Source: Antribacter soli
GTDB taxonomy: Bacteria > Actinomycetota > Actinomycetes > Actinomycetales > Cellulomonadaceae
NCBI RefSeq assembly: GCF_021568775.1
Contig: NZ_JAKGSG010000025.1
Span: forward strand, 280,751 to 344,750
Length of the DNA stretch: 64,000 bases
Reading direction: 5' to 3'
Shown here: piece by piece, positions 9,068-18,147 of the stretch
Numbering within the stretch: the stretch's first letter is position 1
Layout of the letters: every line of letters begins with the position of its first letter
Notes under the pieces: model-generated
What the model saw: only the letters and a program-made list of their open reading frames with translations
Told to the model about the DNA's origin: nothing
The model's database searches: none
Translations under genes and position numbers: made by a program

Positions 9068-9985
9068 GTGGAGGTTGCGATCGAGGTCCGCGACCTACGG
9101 ATGCGGTACGGCGACAACGACGTGCTCACCGGGGTCGACTTCGACGTCCACACCGACGAGGTGGTCTGCCTGCTGGGCCCCAACGGCGCGGGCAAGACCA
9201 CCACCATCGAGATCCTGGAGGGCTTCCGGATCCGCTCCGGCGGCCAGGTGAGCGTCCTCGGCCAGGACCCGGCACACGCCGACGAGGACTGGCGGGCGCA
9301 CACCGGTGTGGTGCTCCAGTCGTGGCGTGACCACCCGCGGTGGACGCCGCGCCGGCTTCTGACCCTCTTGGGCGATTACTTCGAGCCCTACTCGACGCCC
9401 GGCCACCCGAGGCCGTGGGACGTCGAGGACCTGCTGGAGACCGTCGGGCTGACCGAGCTGGCGGACCGTAAGCTCACCGCCCTCTCGGGTGGTCAGCGGC
9501 GCCGGCTTGACGTGGCCATCGGCATCGTCGGGCGCCCGGAGCTGTTGTTTCTCGATGAGCCGACCGCGGGGTTCGACCCGCAGGCCCGCCGAGAGTTCCA
9601 CCGGCTCGTACACCGGCTGGTGAGCCTGGAGCACACGACGGTCCTGCTCACGACGCACGACCTGGACGAGGCCGAAAAGCTCGCCGACCGGGTGCTGATC
9701 CTGGCCGGAGGTCGCATCGTCGCCGACGATACGCCGGACGGTCTGGCGCAGCGGGTCGCGGGCGCCGCGGAAGTGCGGTGGTCGATTGACGGGGAGCGGT
9801 TCGTGCATCAGACGGACAACCCGACCGGGTTCGTCCGCGACCTGTTCGCCCAGGGCGGCGACGAGGTGAACGACCTCGACATCCGGCGGGCGAGCCTGGA
9901 GGACGCCTACCTCTCCCTGGTCCAACAGCATGAGGCGGGCCATGCCGAGGCAGCGGCCCGGTCGTTCAGGGAGGTGACCCGGTGA
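9068..9985 (+). CDS. ABC transporter ATP-binding protein (ABC-2 export type)
   Basis: A 305-residue ATPase with Walker A GPNGAGKT, Q-loop (VLQSWRDHP), signature LSGGQRRRLD, Walker B LLFLDEPTAG and the switch histidine in LTTHDLDEAE. The C-terminal 70 residues form the extension typical of drug or lipid exporters of the DrrA/CcmA type. I place the start at GTG 9068 because a TANNNT box lies seven bases before it; an alternative GTG at 9047 would add seven residues. It overlaps the permease gene by four bases, so both halves are cotranslated. Substrate unknown; the coupled permease and a trailing SRPBCC gene suggest export of a hydrophobic compound, which is inference. Confidence 0.92.
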   Translation: MEVAIEVRDLRMRYGDNDVLTGVDFDVHTDEVVCLLGPNGAGKTTTIEILEGFRIRSGGQVSVLGQDPAHADEDWRAHTGVVLQSWRDHPRWTPRRLLTLLGDYFEPYSTPGHPRPWDVEDLLETVGLTELADRKLTALSGGQRRRLDVAIGIVGRPELLFLDEPTAGFDPQARREFHRLVHRLVSLEHTTVLLTTHDLDEAEKLADRVLILAGGRIVADDTPDGLAQRVAGAAEVRWSIDGERFVHQTDNPTGFVRDLFAQGGDEVNDLDIRRASLEDAYLSLVQQHEAGHAEAAARSFREVTR

Positions 9986-10830
9986 AGGCGCAGCACGCCG
10001 TGCGCCTCGGCTTGCGCCGCGGGTGGATCGAGTTCGTCCAGAGCGTCCGCAGCAGCCAGGATCAAGGGTTCTACCTGTTCACCGCGTTCCTCGCGGTCGG
10101 CTACCTGTTCCTGGGCCGCAACACCGAGGTCGACGGAACCGACCTGCTGTTCCCCTCGGTGGCGCTGCCGAGCATCCTCGGAGCGCTCGTCGCCTTCGGC
10201 GTCGTGGTCGGCCCGGCGTACGCCCTTGCCATGGAGAAGGAGGATGGCACCCTGTTGCGGCACAAGGCGGTGCCCCATGGGTTGGCCGGCTACTTCACCG
10301 GTCAGCTGGTCTTCCAGACCCTGAGTCTGCTTCCGCAGATGGTCGTGATCCTGCTTCCGAGCTTCTTGCTGTTCGAGAACTTGATGGCCGACAGCTCGGG
10401 CTGGCTCACCGTGGCGTGGGTGCTGCTGCTCGGCCTGCTCGCCGCCATGCCGATCGGCATGGTGATCGGGGCGCTCGTGCCCAGCGCGCAGAAGGTCGGC
10501 ACCTGGGGGATGCTGCCGGTGATGGTGCTGGCCGGGATCTCCGGCATCTTCTACCCGATCCAGCAGCTGTGGGGCTGGGTGCAGGTGGTCGCCCAGCTGT
10601 TCCCGATGTACTGGCTCGGCCTGGGGATGCGGTCCGCGTTCCTCCCTGACTCGGCCGCCGCCCTCGAGCTCGGCGGGAGCTGGCGCACACTCGAGACGGT
10701 GCTGGTCCTCGGCGCCTGGGCGGTCGTGGGCGCCGTCGTGACGCCACGCGTGCTGCGTCGGATGTCGCGCCGCTCGACCGGCTCCCAGGTGCAGGCCGCA
10801 CGCGAGGCCGCCGTCCAGTGGGTACGGTGA
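9982..10830 (+). CDS. ABC-2 type transporter permease
   Basis: The 282-residue protein has six predicted membrane helices. The long fifth region (MLPVMVLAGISGIFYPIQQLWGWVQVVAQLFPMYW in outline) is the usual ABC-2 pattern near residues 175-210. Its GTG start overlaps the ATPase stop. It provides the membrane path for the partner ATPase, making a DrrAB-like exporter. Its last bases overlap the region from which the following SRPBCC gene may be read, so all three are probably one operon. The C terminus is basic and cytoplasmic. Confidence 0.88.
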   Translation: MKAQHAVRLGLRRGWIEFVQSVRSSQDQGFYLFTAFLAVGYLFLGRNTEVDGTDLLFPSVALPSILGALVAFGVVVGPAYALAMEKEDGTLLRHKAVPHGLAGYFTGQLVFQTLSLLPQMVVILLPSFLLFENLMADSSGWLTVAWVLLLGLLAAMPIGMVIGALVPSAQKVGTWGMLPVMVLAGISGIFYPIQQLWGWVQVVAQLFPMYWLGLGMRSAFLPDSAAALELGGSWRTLETVLVLGAWAVVGAVVTPRVLRRMSRRSTGSQVQAAREAAVQWVR

Positions 10831-10835
10831 GACAC

Positions 10836-11297
10836 ATGACCGGTCACCGGATCGAGGTCGAACGCCTGGTACGGGCACCCGCCGAACGGGTGTGGGCGGT
10901 CCTCACCGACATCGCGCATGCCGACCAGACGCTGGCCGGAGTGACGAAGGTGGAGCAGGTCACCGAGGGGCCTTACCGCGTGGGCACCACGTGGCGCGAG
11001 ACCCGCCGGATGTTCGGCAGGGAGGACACCCAGCAGATGGAGGTCACCCTCGCCGAGGAGCCGACACGCACCGTGGTCGAGTCGGACTCCTCGGGCGTCC
11101 ACTACGTCACCGAGTTCACGCTGACCCCCACCGGGGATGCCACCCGCCTCAGGATGAGCTTCACCGCCGTCCAGGCGCGGACCAACCCGATGCAGAAGGC
11201 GCTGTGGGCCCTGTTCGGCACGCTCGGCGCCAAGGCCACCGAGAAGATGATGGCGAACGACCTGCACGACATCGCCGCGAGGGCCGAGTCCCGCTGA
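10836..11297 (+). CDS. SRPBCC-family protein (polyketide cyclase/START-like)
   Basis: A 153-residue single-domain protein with the START/SRPBCC pattern: an N-terminal strand (IEVERLVRAPAERVWAVLTD) and a pocket-lining middle. The long C-terminal helix runs from about residue 115 (NPMQKALWALFGTLG). Such proteins bind hydrophobic ligands or act as cyclases; nothing here fixes the ligand. The ATG at 10836 begins five bases after the permease stop. A GTG six codons upstream, overlapping the permease gene, is the alternative. Likely the third gene of the ABC export operon. Confidence 0.8.
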   Translation: MTGHRIEVERLVRAPAERVWAVLTDIAHADQTLAGVTKVEQVTEGPYRVGTTWRETRRMFGREDTQQMEVTLAEEPTRTVVESDSSGVHYVTEFTLTPTGDATRLRMSFTAVQARTNPMQKALWALFGTLGAKATEKMMANDLHDIAARAESR

Positions 11298-11317
11298 GCG
11301 CGGTACGCGGGCGCGTG

Positions 11318-11458
11318 TCAGCGATTCTGCGTGGCCAGGTCGCGCTCACACCGCAGGAGCACCGGGTGCGGCTCGAACGACGAGGTCGTCGGCCCGCCCG
11401 CCTCACGCCAGCCGTTCTTCTCGTAGAAGCGGCGGGCGCTGACTGACGCCGGAGTGGC
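11318..11458 (-). pseudogene. 3' remnant of a GNAT acetyltransferase gene
   Basis: Only the C-terminal motif-B region survives. The reading frame gives SARRFYEKNGW followed by a strand and a FEPHPVLLRCERDLA ending, which matches the last 40 residues of GNAT enzymes. Upstream the frame continues into sequence without any acetyl-CoA-binding R/QxxGxG/A motif, so the gene has lost its 5' two thirds. The remnant lies in the gap between the SRPBCC gene and a membrane protein gene. Confidence 0.6.
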
Positions 11459-11565
11459 ATTCGGGGCCCGGTGGTCACAGAGTGGCCACAAGAACGCCCC
11501 TGCGCCGTGGTGCTTTCCCGTGCGAGGCGTGAGCATCGAGTCAGGCACGGAAGCAGGTCGAGCGG

Positions 11566-12267
11566 ATGGAACCCGTCGGAGAAGGCCTCAGCACAACTGA
11601 CGAGGCTGTGAGATGGTCACGCCTGGCACGCGCGACGGGAATCACAGGCCTGGTTTCGGCGGTCGTGATCTTTACCCCGATCATCGCGATCAGCTCGTTG
11701 GGCGAGCCGCCGCTCGAGGCGGACAGCGCCGACATCGCCACGTTCTTCCGTACCGCGGACGCGGGCTGGGTGGATGCGGCGGAGGCGACGGCGAGCCTGG
11801 GCATCCTGGCCTTCCTCTGGTTCGTCGTCGGGCTCGCGCTGTTGCTTCGGCGCGCCGAGGGGCAGCCGGCGTGGCGTTCGACCATCGCTCTCGTCTCGGG
11901 CGTCCTCCTTGCTGCGTACGGTGTGCTGGACGCCAGCTGGGATGCTGCGATCCACCGGGGTACCGAGATCGATGAGACGCTCGCGGCGTACGCCTTCGAC
12001 CTCGGGAACATCGGGTTCGCCAACTCCTGGCTCGCCTTGGCCAGCTTGAGCCTGTCAGCCGGATCGGTCTTCATCAGCACCGGCGCCCAGCCACGCTGGA
12101 CCGGCTGGAGCGCGATAGGCATCGGGATCGCCCTGGTGCTCGCGCGATACCTCTGGTTCGTCGAGGGACTCTGGTTCGTGCCCTACGGGCTGTTCTGGGT
12201 GTGGGTCATCACCGTCTGCGTGCGGCTGATCAGTGGGTCGCGTGCCTCCACGGCTCGAGGACGATGA
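11566..12267 (+). CDS. Six-helix membrane protein of unknown function
   Basis: The 233-residue product has six predicted membrane helices (about 24-46, 72-93, 106-122, 138-158, 170-187, 193-216) and short loops. The first loop is acidic (PPLEADSADIATFFR), similar to actinobacterial DUF4386-like membrane proteins, though I cannot assign a family with certainty. No catalytic motif stands out. The ATG has only a weak purine-rich sequence before it. It is flanked by a GNAT relic upstream and a strong bidirectional terminator downstream, so it is likely a single-gene unit. Confidence 0.75.
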   Translation: MEPVGEGLSTTDEAVRWSRLARATGITGLVSAVVIFTPIIAISSLGEPPLEADSADIATFFRTADAGWVDAAEATASLGILAFLWFVVGLALLLRRAEGQPAWRSTIALVSGVLLAAYGVLDASWDAAIHRGTEIDETLAAYAFDLGNIGFANSWLALASLSLSAGSVFISTGAQPRWTGWSAIGIGIALVLARYLWFVEGLWFVPYGLFWVWVITVCVRLISGSRASTARGR

Positions 12268-12317
12268 GCGGCGACACGCGCACACGCGATGTACTCCCAG
12301 CAGCGCTGAGCGAACGT

Positions 12318-12358
12318 CCTCGGGCGGGGACCAGGTGACGACTGGTCCGCGCCCGAGG
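12318..12358. terminator. Strong bidirectional terminator hairpin
   Basis: A 17-bp stem with one mismatch (CCTCGGGCGGGGACCAG pairing with CTGGTCCGCGCCCGAGG) and a seven-base loop fills the gap between two convergent genes. It ends four bases before the MFS stop codon and would stop transcripts from both sides. It closes the ten-gene catabolic operon. Confidence 0.7.
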
Positions 12359-12361
12359 CGG

Positions 12362-13588
12362 TCACCTGAGCTGGTGGGTGTCGCTGCGGGCCACCAGCCA
12401 GACCACCCCGGCCATGACCGCCGCGGCCAGGCCGAGGACGCCCAGGGCGGGGCGCAGCCCGCCCGCGCCTGCGCCGATCGCGGCGATGAGCAGCGGTGAG
12501 AGGAACTCGCCGAGGAAGAGCGCTCCGGTCCACAGGCCGGTGCCCCGGCCGCGCTGCTCGAAGGTGAGCCGGTTGACCGCCCACAGCAGGAGCGTCGGCA
12601 GGAGCAGACCGGTGCCGAACCCGGTGATCACCGCGCCGACGACGATCACCGGAACGGCGCCGCCGCTGAGCGAGATGACCCCCAGCCCGACGGCGGCGAG
12701 GCCGAACTCGACCGGCACCAGGACACGCGGCGAGGACGACGACAGCCGCCCCATCAGACCGGCGCCGACGGCGGTGGCCAGCGACATGACCGCAGTGATG
12801 CCGCCGATCGCCGCGGTGGAGCCCATGCCCACCTCGGTGAGTACGAACGACAGCTGCACGATCAGGGCGTAGAACACCGCGCCGCCGAACAGCGTCACCA
12901 GGCACGGCCGCAGGATCTGCCGCCAGGCCAGCGGTTCGAGCCGGGCCACCGCTGTCTGCGTGTCTCCCTGCGGATCCCACAGCAGCCGTGCCATCGGCAC
13001 GACGAGCACGGCGGCGACGGCGTAGACCCCGAACGGGGCGCGCCAGCCGACCTCGCCGAGCGCGCCGCCCAGGGCGAGGAACACCGTCGCGGCGATCGCG
13101 GCGACGAGGGTCTGCATGCCCAGGTAACGGGCACGCTGGTGACCGGCCCAGTAGTCGCCGATGAGGGTGGTCACGCACGTCATGATCGCCGCCTCGCACA
13201 CGCCGAGCAGGACCCGGCTGCCGATGATCGCCTCGAGCGACTCGAGGTACAGCGGTGCGGTGCCTGCCACCGCATAGGCGGCCATCGCAACCAGAAGGAT
13301 GCGCTTGCGGTTGATCCTGTCCGCGATGATCCCCGCGAACGGGGCGGTGATGCCGATGAGCAACGCGGGCACGGCCAGCGCCAAGGGAGTCAGCACGACG
13401 ACGCCCCGAGTAGCGGCGAAGTGGCCGGCCATCTGGGGCAGGACCGGCGCGATCAGCACCGCACCGAGGACGGGGAAGCAGGACGCCGCGAGCAGGAGCA
13501 CCAGCTGCGGGAGGCCCGCTGCGCGGCTCTCGGGAGCCTCGGCCGGTGAGGCCACCGGGGCCCGGGTGAGTGGAGGGTTGTCGGACAC
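12362..13588 (-). CDS. MFS transporter
   Basis: A 408-residue, twelve-helix major facilitator. The loop 2-3 motif is present as GIIADRINRKRIL, and a drug/aromatic-transporter-like GVCEAAIMTCVTTLIGDYW follows in helix 5. It is the last gene of the minus-strand aromatic catabolic run, with 114 bp between it and the SDR gene. That position suggests uptake of the pathway's substrate, although efflux is equally possible from sequence alone. The N-terminal 25 residues are polar. A hairpin terminator lies directly downstream. Confidence 0.88.
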   Translation of the reverse strand: MSDNPPLTRAPVASPAEAPESRAAGLPQLVLLLAASCFPVLGAVLIAPVLPQMAGHFAATRGVVVLTPLALAVPALLIGITAPFAGIIADRINRKRILLVAMAAYAVAGTAPLYLESLEAIIGSRVLLGVCEAAIMTCVTTLIGDYWAGHQRARYLGMQTLVAAIAATVFLALGGALGEVGWRAPFGVYAVAAVLVVPMARLLWDPQGDTQTAVARLEPLAWRQILRPCLVTLFGGAVFYALIVQLSFVLTEVGMGSTAAIGGITAVMSLATAVGAGLMGRLSSSSPRVLVPVEFGLAAVGLGVISLSGGAVPVIVVGAVITGFGTGLLLPTLLLWAVNRLTFEQRGRGTGLWTGALFLGEFLSPLLIAAIGAGAGGLRPALGVLGLAAAVMAGVVWLVARSDTHQLR

Positions 13589-13702
13589 GGAACCACCTCG
13601 TCGTGGTCGGGAAGGACTGGTCGCAGAAAGCGTGCCGTTCAGCCGTAGCGTTCGAGAAGACGAGATGAGTGATGTCGGGCATCCACGGCGTCGATGCGGG
13701 AG

Positions 13703-14494
13703 TCAGCCGCGCACGGCGTCGGAGATGGACTTCACCCCGCCGTGGGCCGTCATGCCGCCGTCGACCGGGATCTCGGCACCGCTGACGTAGGACGATTCGT
13801 CGCTCAGCAGGAAGACGACGAGCCTGGCGACGTCGGCCGTCGTCCCGGAGCGCCCGAGCGGGGTCTCAGCCAGGTTCGCGGCGCGGAAGGCGGGAGAAGC
13901 GGACGCGGTCATCGGCGTCTCGATGTAGCCCGGGTGGACGAGGTTGACGCGGATGCCGGCTGGGCCCAGCTCGAGGCTCGCTGCCTGACTCAGCCCGCGC
14001 AGCGCCCACTTGCTGGACGTGTACGCGACCGGGAAGTGCGCGGTCCGGGCGGCGACGGACCCGATGTTGACGATCGACCCGCCCGATCTCATCAGCGGGC
14101 TCAGGTGCTGCATGCCGAGCAGCGGGCCGACGACGTTCACCGCGTGCACGAGCCGGAAGTCCTCCACGGTGACCTCCGCCAGCCGGGCGCGGCGTGTGAT
14201 CCCCGCGTTGTTGACCAGCCCGTCGACCCGGCCGTGCCGGTCCCGCAGCAGGTCGGCGAGGGACCGCCACGCGGCGGCGTCCGTGACGTCCAGCGTGCGC
14301 AGCTCGAGCTCGCCGTCGTCGAGGCCAGGCGCCAGCTCCGGGCCAGGCTCGCCGACGTCGACCGCGACGACCCGTGCGCCCTCGCGCGCCGCAGCGACGG
14401 CGATCGCCGCCCCCTGACCACCCGCCGCCCCGGTGACGACGACGATCTTGCCGGCGAGGCGTCCGATCGCCTGCGGTCCCACCACGCCACTCAC
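13703..14494 (-). CDS. SDR-family oxidoreductase
   Basis: This 263-residue classical short-chain dehydrogenase has the cofactor motif TGAAGGQG near residue 20, D43 after the second strand (which favours NAD), NNAG near 97, a catalytic serine in NIGSVAA and the YTSSK tyrosine/lysine pair. It starts at a GTG that overlaps the thiolase stop by four bases. A longer in-frame extension through the thiolase gene is only open frame. It probably oxidises a hydroxy intermediate or reduces a keto intermediate in the surrounding pathway. The C terminus keeps the family ending VDGGMTAHGG. Confidence 0.9.
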   Translation of the reverse strand: MSGVVGPQAIGRLAGKIVVVTGAAGGQGAAIAVAAAREGARVVAVDVGEPGPELAPGLDDGELELRTLDVTDAAAWRSLADLLRDRHGRVDGLVNNAGITRRARLAEVTVEDFRLVHAVNVVGPLLGMQHLSPLMRSGGSIVNIGSVAARTAHFPVAYTSSKWALRGLSQAASLELGPAGIRVNLVHPGYIETPMTASASPAFRAANLAETPLGRSGTTADVARLVVFLLSDESSYVSGAEIPVDGGMTAHGGVKSISDAVRG

Positions 14495-15684
14495 TGCGGG
14501 TCCCGATAGAGCAGAAGGGCCTCGCCCTGGCCTCCCCCGCCGCACAGCGCGACGGCGGCGCGGCCGGATCCACGCCGGGCCAGCGAGAGCGCCGCGTGAC
14601 CGGCGAGCCGCGCCCCTGAGGCCCCGATCGGGTGGCCGAGCGCGATGGCGCCGCCGTGCACGTTCGTGCGCTCGAGCGGGTAGCCGAGCTCGGCCAAGGA
14701 CTGCACCAGCACGGACGCGAAGGCCTCGTTGATCTCGACGAAGTCCAGCGAGTCCAGCTCCCAGCCGGCCCGTGCGAGCGCCGCAGCCACCGCGACGGCC
14801 GGCTGGGAGTGCAGCGAGTTGTCCGGGCCGGCGACCTGCCCGGACGCGCCCACGGCGGCCAGCCAGGGCAGGCCGTTGGTCTCGACGAACTCCCGGCTCG
14901 CCACGACGACGGCGGCTGCCCCGTCGGTGAGCGGGGAGGCGTTGCCGGCGGTGATGGTGCCGTCCGGCGCGAACACGGGACGGAGCGCCGCCAGTGACTC
15001 CACCGTCGTGCCGGCCCGGATGCCCTCGTCGGCGGTGACTGCGACGGGCCGCCCCCTGCGCTGGGGCACCTCGACGGCTGCGATCTCGTCGTCGAACAGC
15101 CCTGACGCGGCGGCGGCCGCCGCCCGCTGGTGGCTGAGGGAAGCCACCTCGTCCTGCGCCTCGCGGCTGATGCCCCGGGCGGCGTTGCCGCGCTCGGTCG
15201 CGGACCCCATCGACTCCTGGTCGAACGCGTCGGTGAGCCCGTCGTGGGCGAGCGAGTCCACCGCATGGATGTCGCCGTAGGTCCAGCCCTGCCGGGAGCC
15301 GGGCAGCACGTGCGGGGCGCGGCTCATCGACTCCTGTCCCCCGGCGACCACGACGTCGGCGTCGCCGTGCCGGATCGCCCGGGCGGCGTCGATGATCGCA
15401 CTGAGGCCGCTGAGGCAGACCTTGTTGACGGTGACGGCCGGCACCCGCCACGGCAGGCCGGCCGCCACGGCGGTCTGGCGGGCGGGGTTCTGGCCCGCGC
15501 CGGCCTGCAGCACCTGGCCCATCACGACCTGGTCCACCTGCTCGGGCGCGACTCCGCCGCCCTCGAGTGCGGCCCTGACGGCGGCGGCGCCCAGGTCGAC
15601 GGCGGTCAGCGTCGACAGCGCGCCGCCGAGGCGCCCGTTCGGCGTCCGCGCGAACGAGACGATCACGACGTCGCGGCCGGTCAC
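14491..15684 (-). CDS. Thiolase (acetyl-CoA acetyltransferase family)
   Basis: A 397-residue thiolase with nucleophile C90 in VNKVCLSG, the [10 protein letters not shown] histidine and the second cysteine in the ending CGGGGQGEA. It would cleave a 3-oxoacyl-CoA with CoA to acetyl-CoA plus a shorter acyl-CoA. In this operon it follows both CoA-transferase subunits, so it likely performs the final thiolysis of a ring-derived 3-oxoacid, as PcaF does for 3-oxoadipyl-CoA. The GTG start overlaps the stop of subunit B by four bases. Substrate length is not readable from sequence. Confidence 0.92.
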   Translation of the reverse strand: MTGRDVVIVSFARTPNGRLGGALSTLTAVDLGAAAVRAALEGGGVAPEQVDQVVMGQVLQAGAGQNPARQTAVAAGLPWRVPAVTVNKVCLSGLSAIIDAARAIRHGDADVVVAGGQESMSRAPHVLPGSRQGWTYGDIHAVDSLAHDGLTDAFDQESMGSATERGNAARGISREAQDEVASLSHQRAAAAAASGLFDDEIAAVEVPQRRGRPVAVTADEGIRAGTTVESLAALRPVFAPDGTITAGNASPLTDGAAAVVVASREFVETNGLPWLAAVGASGQVAGPDNSLHSQPAVAVAAALARAGWELDSLDFVEINEAFASVLVQSLAELGYPLERTNVHGGAIALGHPIGASGARLAGHAALSLARRGSGRAAVALCGGGGQGEALLLYRDPQ

Positions 15685-16361
15685 GGCAGCACCATCTCGG
15701 GGACCTCGCCCAGGACCGTGAGCGGCGCGCCGGTCGCGCGACCGATCTCCTCGACGGTCACGCCAGGTGCTCGTTCCCGCAGCAGGAGGCCGTGCGGCGT
15801 CACGTCGACCACCGCAAGGTCGGTGATCACCCGGTCGACGACCGCCTTGCCGGTCAGCGGGAGGGTGCACTCGCGCAGGATCTTCGGGGAGCCGTCCTTC
15901 GCGACGTGTTCCATGAGCACCACGATCCGCCGCGCGCCGTGCACGAGGTCCATCGCGCCGCCCATGCCCTTGACCATCTTTCCGGGGATCATCCAGTTGG
16001 CGATGTCGCCGGAGGCGGAGACCTGCATGGCGCCCAGCACCGCGACGTCGACCTTGCCGGACCGGATCATCGCGAAGCTGGTCGCGGAGTCGAAGAAGCT
16101 CGCGCCGGGGCCTACCGTGATGGTCTCCTTGCCGGCGTTGATGAGGTCAGGGTCGACGTCGGCGTCGGCCGGGTACGCGCCGACCCCGAGCACCCCGTTC
16201 TCGGACTGCAGGACGAGCGTGACGCCGTCGGGCACGAAGCTGGGGACGAGCGTGGGCAGGCCGATGCCGAGGTTCACGTAGCTGCCGTCCTCGAGCTCGG
16301 CCGCCGCGCGGGCCGCCATCTGGTGCCGGGTCAGCCCGCCCGTCGGTGCGTCGCTGGTCAT
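15681..16361 (-). CDS. 3-oxoacid CoA-transferase subunit B
   Basis: This 226-residue subunit carries the catalytic SENG motif (glutamate near residue 54) and the G-I-G-x-P loop near the N terminus. It belongs to the ScoB/PcaJ/AtoA group. With subunit A it transfers CoA, usually from succinyl-CoA, to a 3-oxoacid. It starts at an ATG overlapping the stop of subunit A (ATGA) behind GAGGGAGG. Whether the acceptor is 3-oxoadipate, acetoacetate or another ring fragment cannot be told, but the neighbouring thiolase shows that the product is thiolysed. Confidence 0.92.
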   Translation of the reverse strand: MTSDAPTGGLTRHQMAARAAAELEDGSYVNLGIGLPTLVPSFVPDGVTLVLQSENGVLGVGAYPADADVDPDLINAGKETITVGPGASFFDSATSFAMIRSGKVDVAVLGAMQVSASGDIANWMIPGKMVKGMGGAMDLVHGARRIVVLMEHVAKDGSPKILRECTLPLTGKAVVDRVITDLAVVDVTPHGLLLRERAPGVTVEEIGRATGAPLTVLGEVPEMVLP

Positions 16362-17131
16362 GCCGCCTCCCTCACGGTGCGCTTCTCGATCCGCTTGTCG
16401 GCCGCCTGCTCGGGTGTCAGCTCGACCACCCTGTCGACGAAGACCCCGGGCAGGTGCACGGCGTCTGGGTCGAGCGTGCCGGTCGGCACCAGGTGCTCGA
16501 CCTCCGCGACTGCGACGCGCCCGGCCGCCGCGCACAGCGGGTTGAAGTTGCGCGCCGACGACCGGAACACGAGGTTGCCCGCCCGGTCGCCCTTCCAGGC
16601 CCGGACGAGGGCGACGTCGGCGGTGATCGCGTGCTCCAGCACGAACTCCCGCTCCACACCGCGCACGGTGAACCGCGCGGTCGGCTTCGGCGGGGACGCG
16701 ACGGCCACCGAGCCGTCGGCGTCGTGCCGCCACGGCAGGCCGCCGTCGGCCACCTGCGTGCCGACGCCGGTCGCGGTGTAGAAGGCCGGGATGCCGCTGC
16801 CGCCCGCCCGCAGGCGCTCGGCGAGCGTGCCCTGCGGCGTGAGCTCGACCTCCAGCTCGCCGGCGAGGTACTGGCGGGCGAACTCCTTGTTCTCTCCGAC
16901 GTACGAGGCGATGACCCGGCGCACCCGCCGCTCGCGCAGCAGGATCCCGAGCCCCCAGTCGTCCACGCCGCAGTTGTTGCTGACGATCTCCAGGTCCTGC
17001 GCGCCGGACTCGAGCAGCGCGGCGATGAGCGTGCTCGGGATCCCGCACAGGCCGAAGCCGCCGACGGCGACCGTCGCCCCGTCGGGGATGCCGGCCACCG
17101 CGAGCGCGGCCGACGCCATGACCTTGTCCAT
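16358..17131 (-). CDS. 3-oxoacid CoA-transferase subunit A
   Basis: The 257-residue subunit has the GGFGLCGIP loop near residue 25 and the oxyanion-forming segment YVGENKEF around residue 79, as in ScoA/PcaI/AtoD. A textbook AAGGAGGT ribosome-binding site precedes the ATG. It is directly coupled to subunit B by a four-base overlap and separated from the upstream FAH gene by only 35 bp. The C-terminal tail ([14 protein letters not shown]) is longer and more basic than in many relatives. Confidence 0.92.
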   Translation of the reverse strand: MDKVMASAALAVAGIPDGATVAVGGFGLCGIPSTLIAALLESGAQDLEIVSNNCGVDDWGLGILLRERRVRRVIASYVGENKEFARQYLAGELEVELTPQGTLAERLRAGGSGIPAFYTATGVGTQVADGGLPWRHDADGSVAVASPPKPTARFTVRGVEREFVLEHAITADVALVRAWKGDRAGNLVFRSSARNFNPLCAAAGRVAVAEVEHLVPTGTLDPDAVHLPGVFVDRVVELTPEQAADKRIEKRTVREAA

Positions 17132-17166
17132 CCAGACCTCCTTCGGTGCGCGCGTCTGTGCGCGCT

Positions 17167-18147
17167 TCAGACAGTGCGGGTGCGCGTGCGGGGACGGACG
17201 CGGGCCGGTGCGGGCGCCGGGAGGTCGCGCCCGGCGACGACCGTGTTCTCGATGACGCCGATCCGCTCGACCTCCATCCGCACGGTGTCCCCGGGGGCGA
17301 GCGGCGGTGGTGTCTGGCTGCCGGCGCGCCCCCAGGCCTCGGCGAGGCAGCCGCCGGCCGAGGTGCCCGAGCCGAGCACGTCACCCGGGGCGACGCGCGA
17401 GCTCCGGGACGCGTAGGCCACCAGCTCGGCGAACGGCCAGCCCATGTTGGACAGCAGGTCGCGTCCGAAGGTGACGCCGTTGATCGCGACGGACAGCTCC
17501 AGCGCGAGGAACCCGTCGTCGTCGTGCAGGTCCTCGACCTCGTCGGCGGTGACGATCCACGGGCCCAGGGTGTTCGCGAAGTCCTTTCCCTTGCAGGGGC
17601 CCAGGCTCACTCTCATCTCCCGCCGCTGCAGGTCCCGCGCGGACCAGTCGTTGAGGATCGTGTAGCCGAAGATGTGCTCGCGCCCCGCCACCGGGTCCAG
17701 GTCGCGGCCGTCGCTGCCGTCCACCGCGCCGATGACCGCAGCCACCTCGAGCTCGAAGTCCAGGGCGTGGCTGCCCGACGGCACGGCGACGTCGTCGCCG
17801 GTAGCCACGAGCGTGTGCGGGTTGGTGAAGTAGAACGTCGGGGCCTGATACCACTCGGGTACCACGCCGGCGCCTCCGGAGACGCTCTTCACGACGCCCT
17901 CGACGTGCTCCTCGAAGGCGACGAAGTCCCGCATCGCCGGGGGCTGGATCGGCGGCAGCAGCCGCACCTCGGACAGCGGTACGCCGGTGCCGTCGGCGAC
18001 GACGCGGCGTCCGGCGTCGAGGGTGCGCTCCAGGCCGTCCCTGACCAGGTCGAGCGTCGTCGCGCCGTCGGGTAGCGCGAACACGCGGCCACCGTCGACG
18101 AAGCCCGCACCGGTGCTGCCCCGGTGCTCCCAGGTGGCGATCCTCAC
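17167..18147 (-). CDS. Fumarylacetoacetate hydrolase (FAH)-family enzyme A
   Basis: A 326-residue FAH-fold protein. The metal-binding E-x-E...D triad is visible in [10 protein letters not shown] and [11 protein letters not shown]. The fold covers hydrolases, isomerases and decarboxylases acting on ring-cleavage products (fumarylacetoacetate, 2-hydroxyhepta-dienedioate, fumarylpyruvate). It is the fifth gene of the catabolic run and overlaps the amidohydrolase stop by four bases at its GTG start. The C terminus ends in an unusual Arg/Thr/Pro tail ([11 protein letters not shown]). A second FAH gene starts this operon; the two differ in length and sequence and probably act on different steps. 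Confidence 0.88.
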   Translation of the reverse strand: MRIATWEHRGSTGAGFVDGGRVFALPDGATTLDLVRDGLERTLDAGRRVVADGTGVPLSEVRLLPPIQPPAMRDFVAFEEHVEGVVKSVSGGAGVVPEWYQAPTFYFTNPHTLVATGDDVAVPSGSHALDFELEVAAVIGAVDGSDGRDLDPVAGREHIFGYTILNDWSARDLQRREMRVSLGPCKGKDFANTLGPWIVTADEVEDLHDDDGFLALELSVAINGVTFGRDLLSNMGWPFAELVAYASRSSRVAPGDVLGSGTSAGGCLAEAWGRAGSQTPPPLAPGDTVRMEVERIGVIENTVVAGRDLPAPAPARVRPRTRTRTV

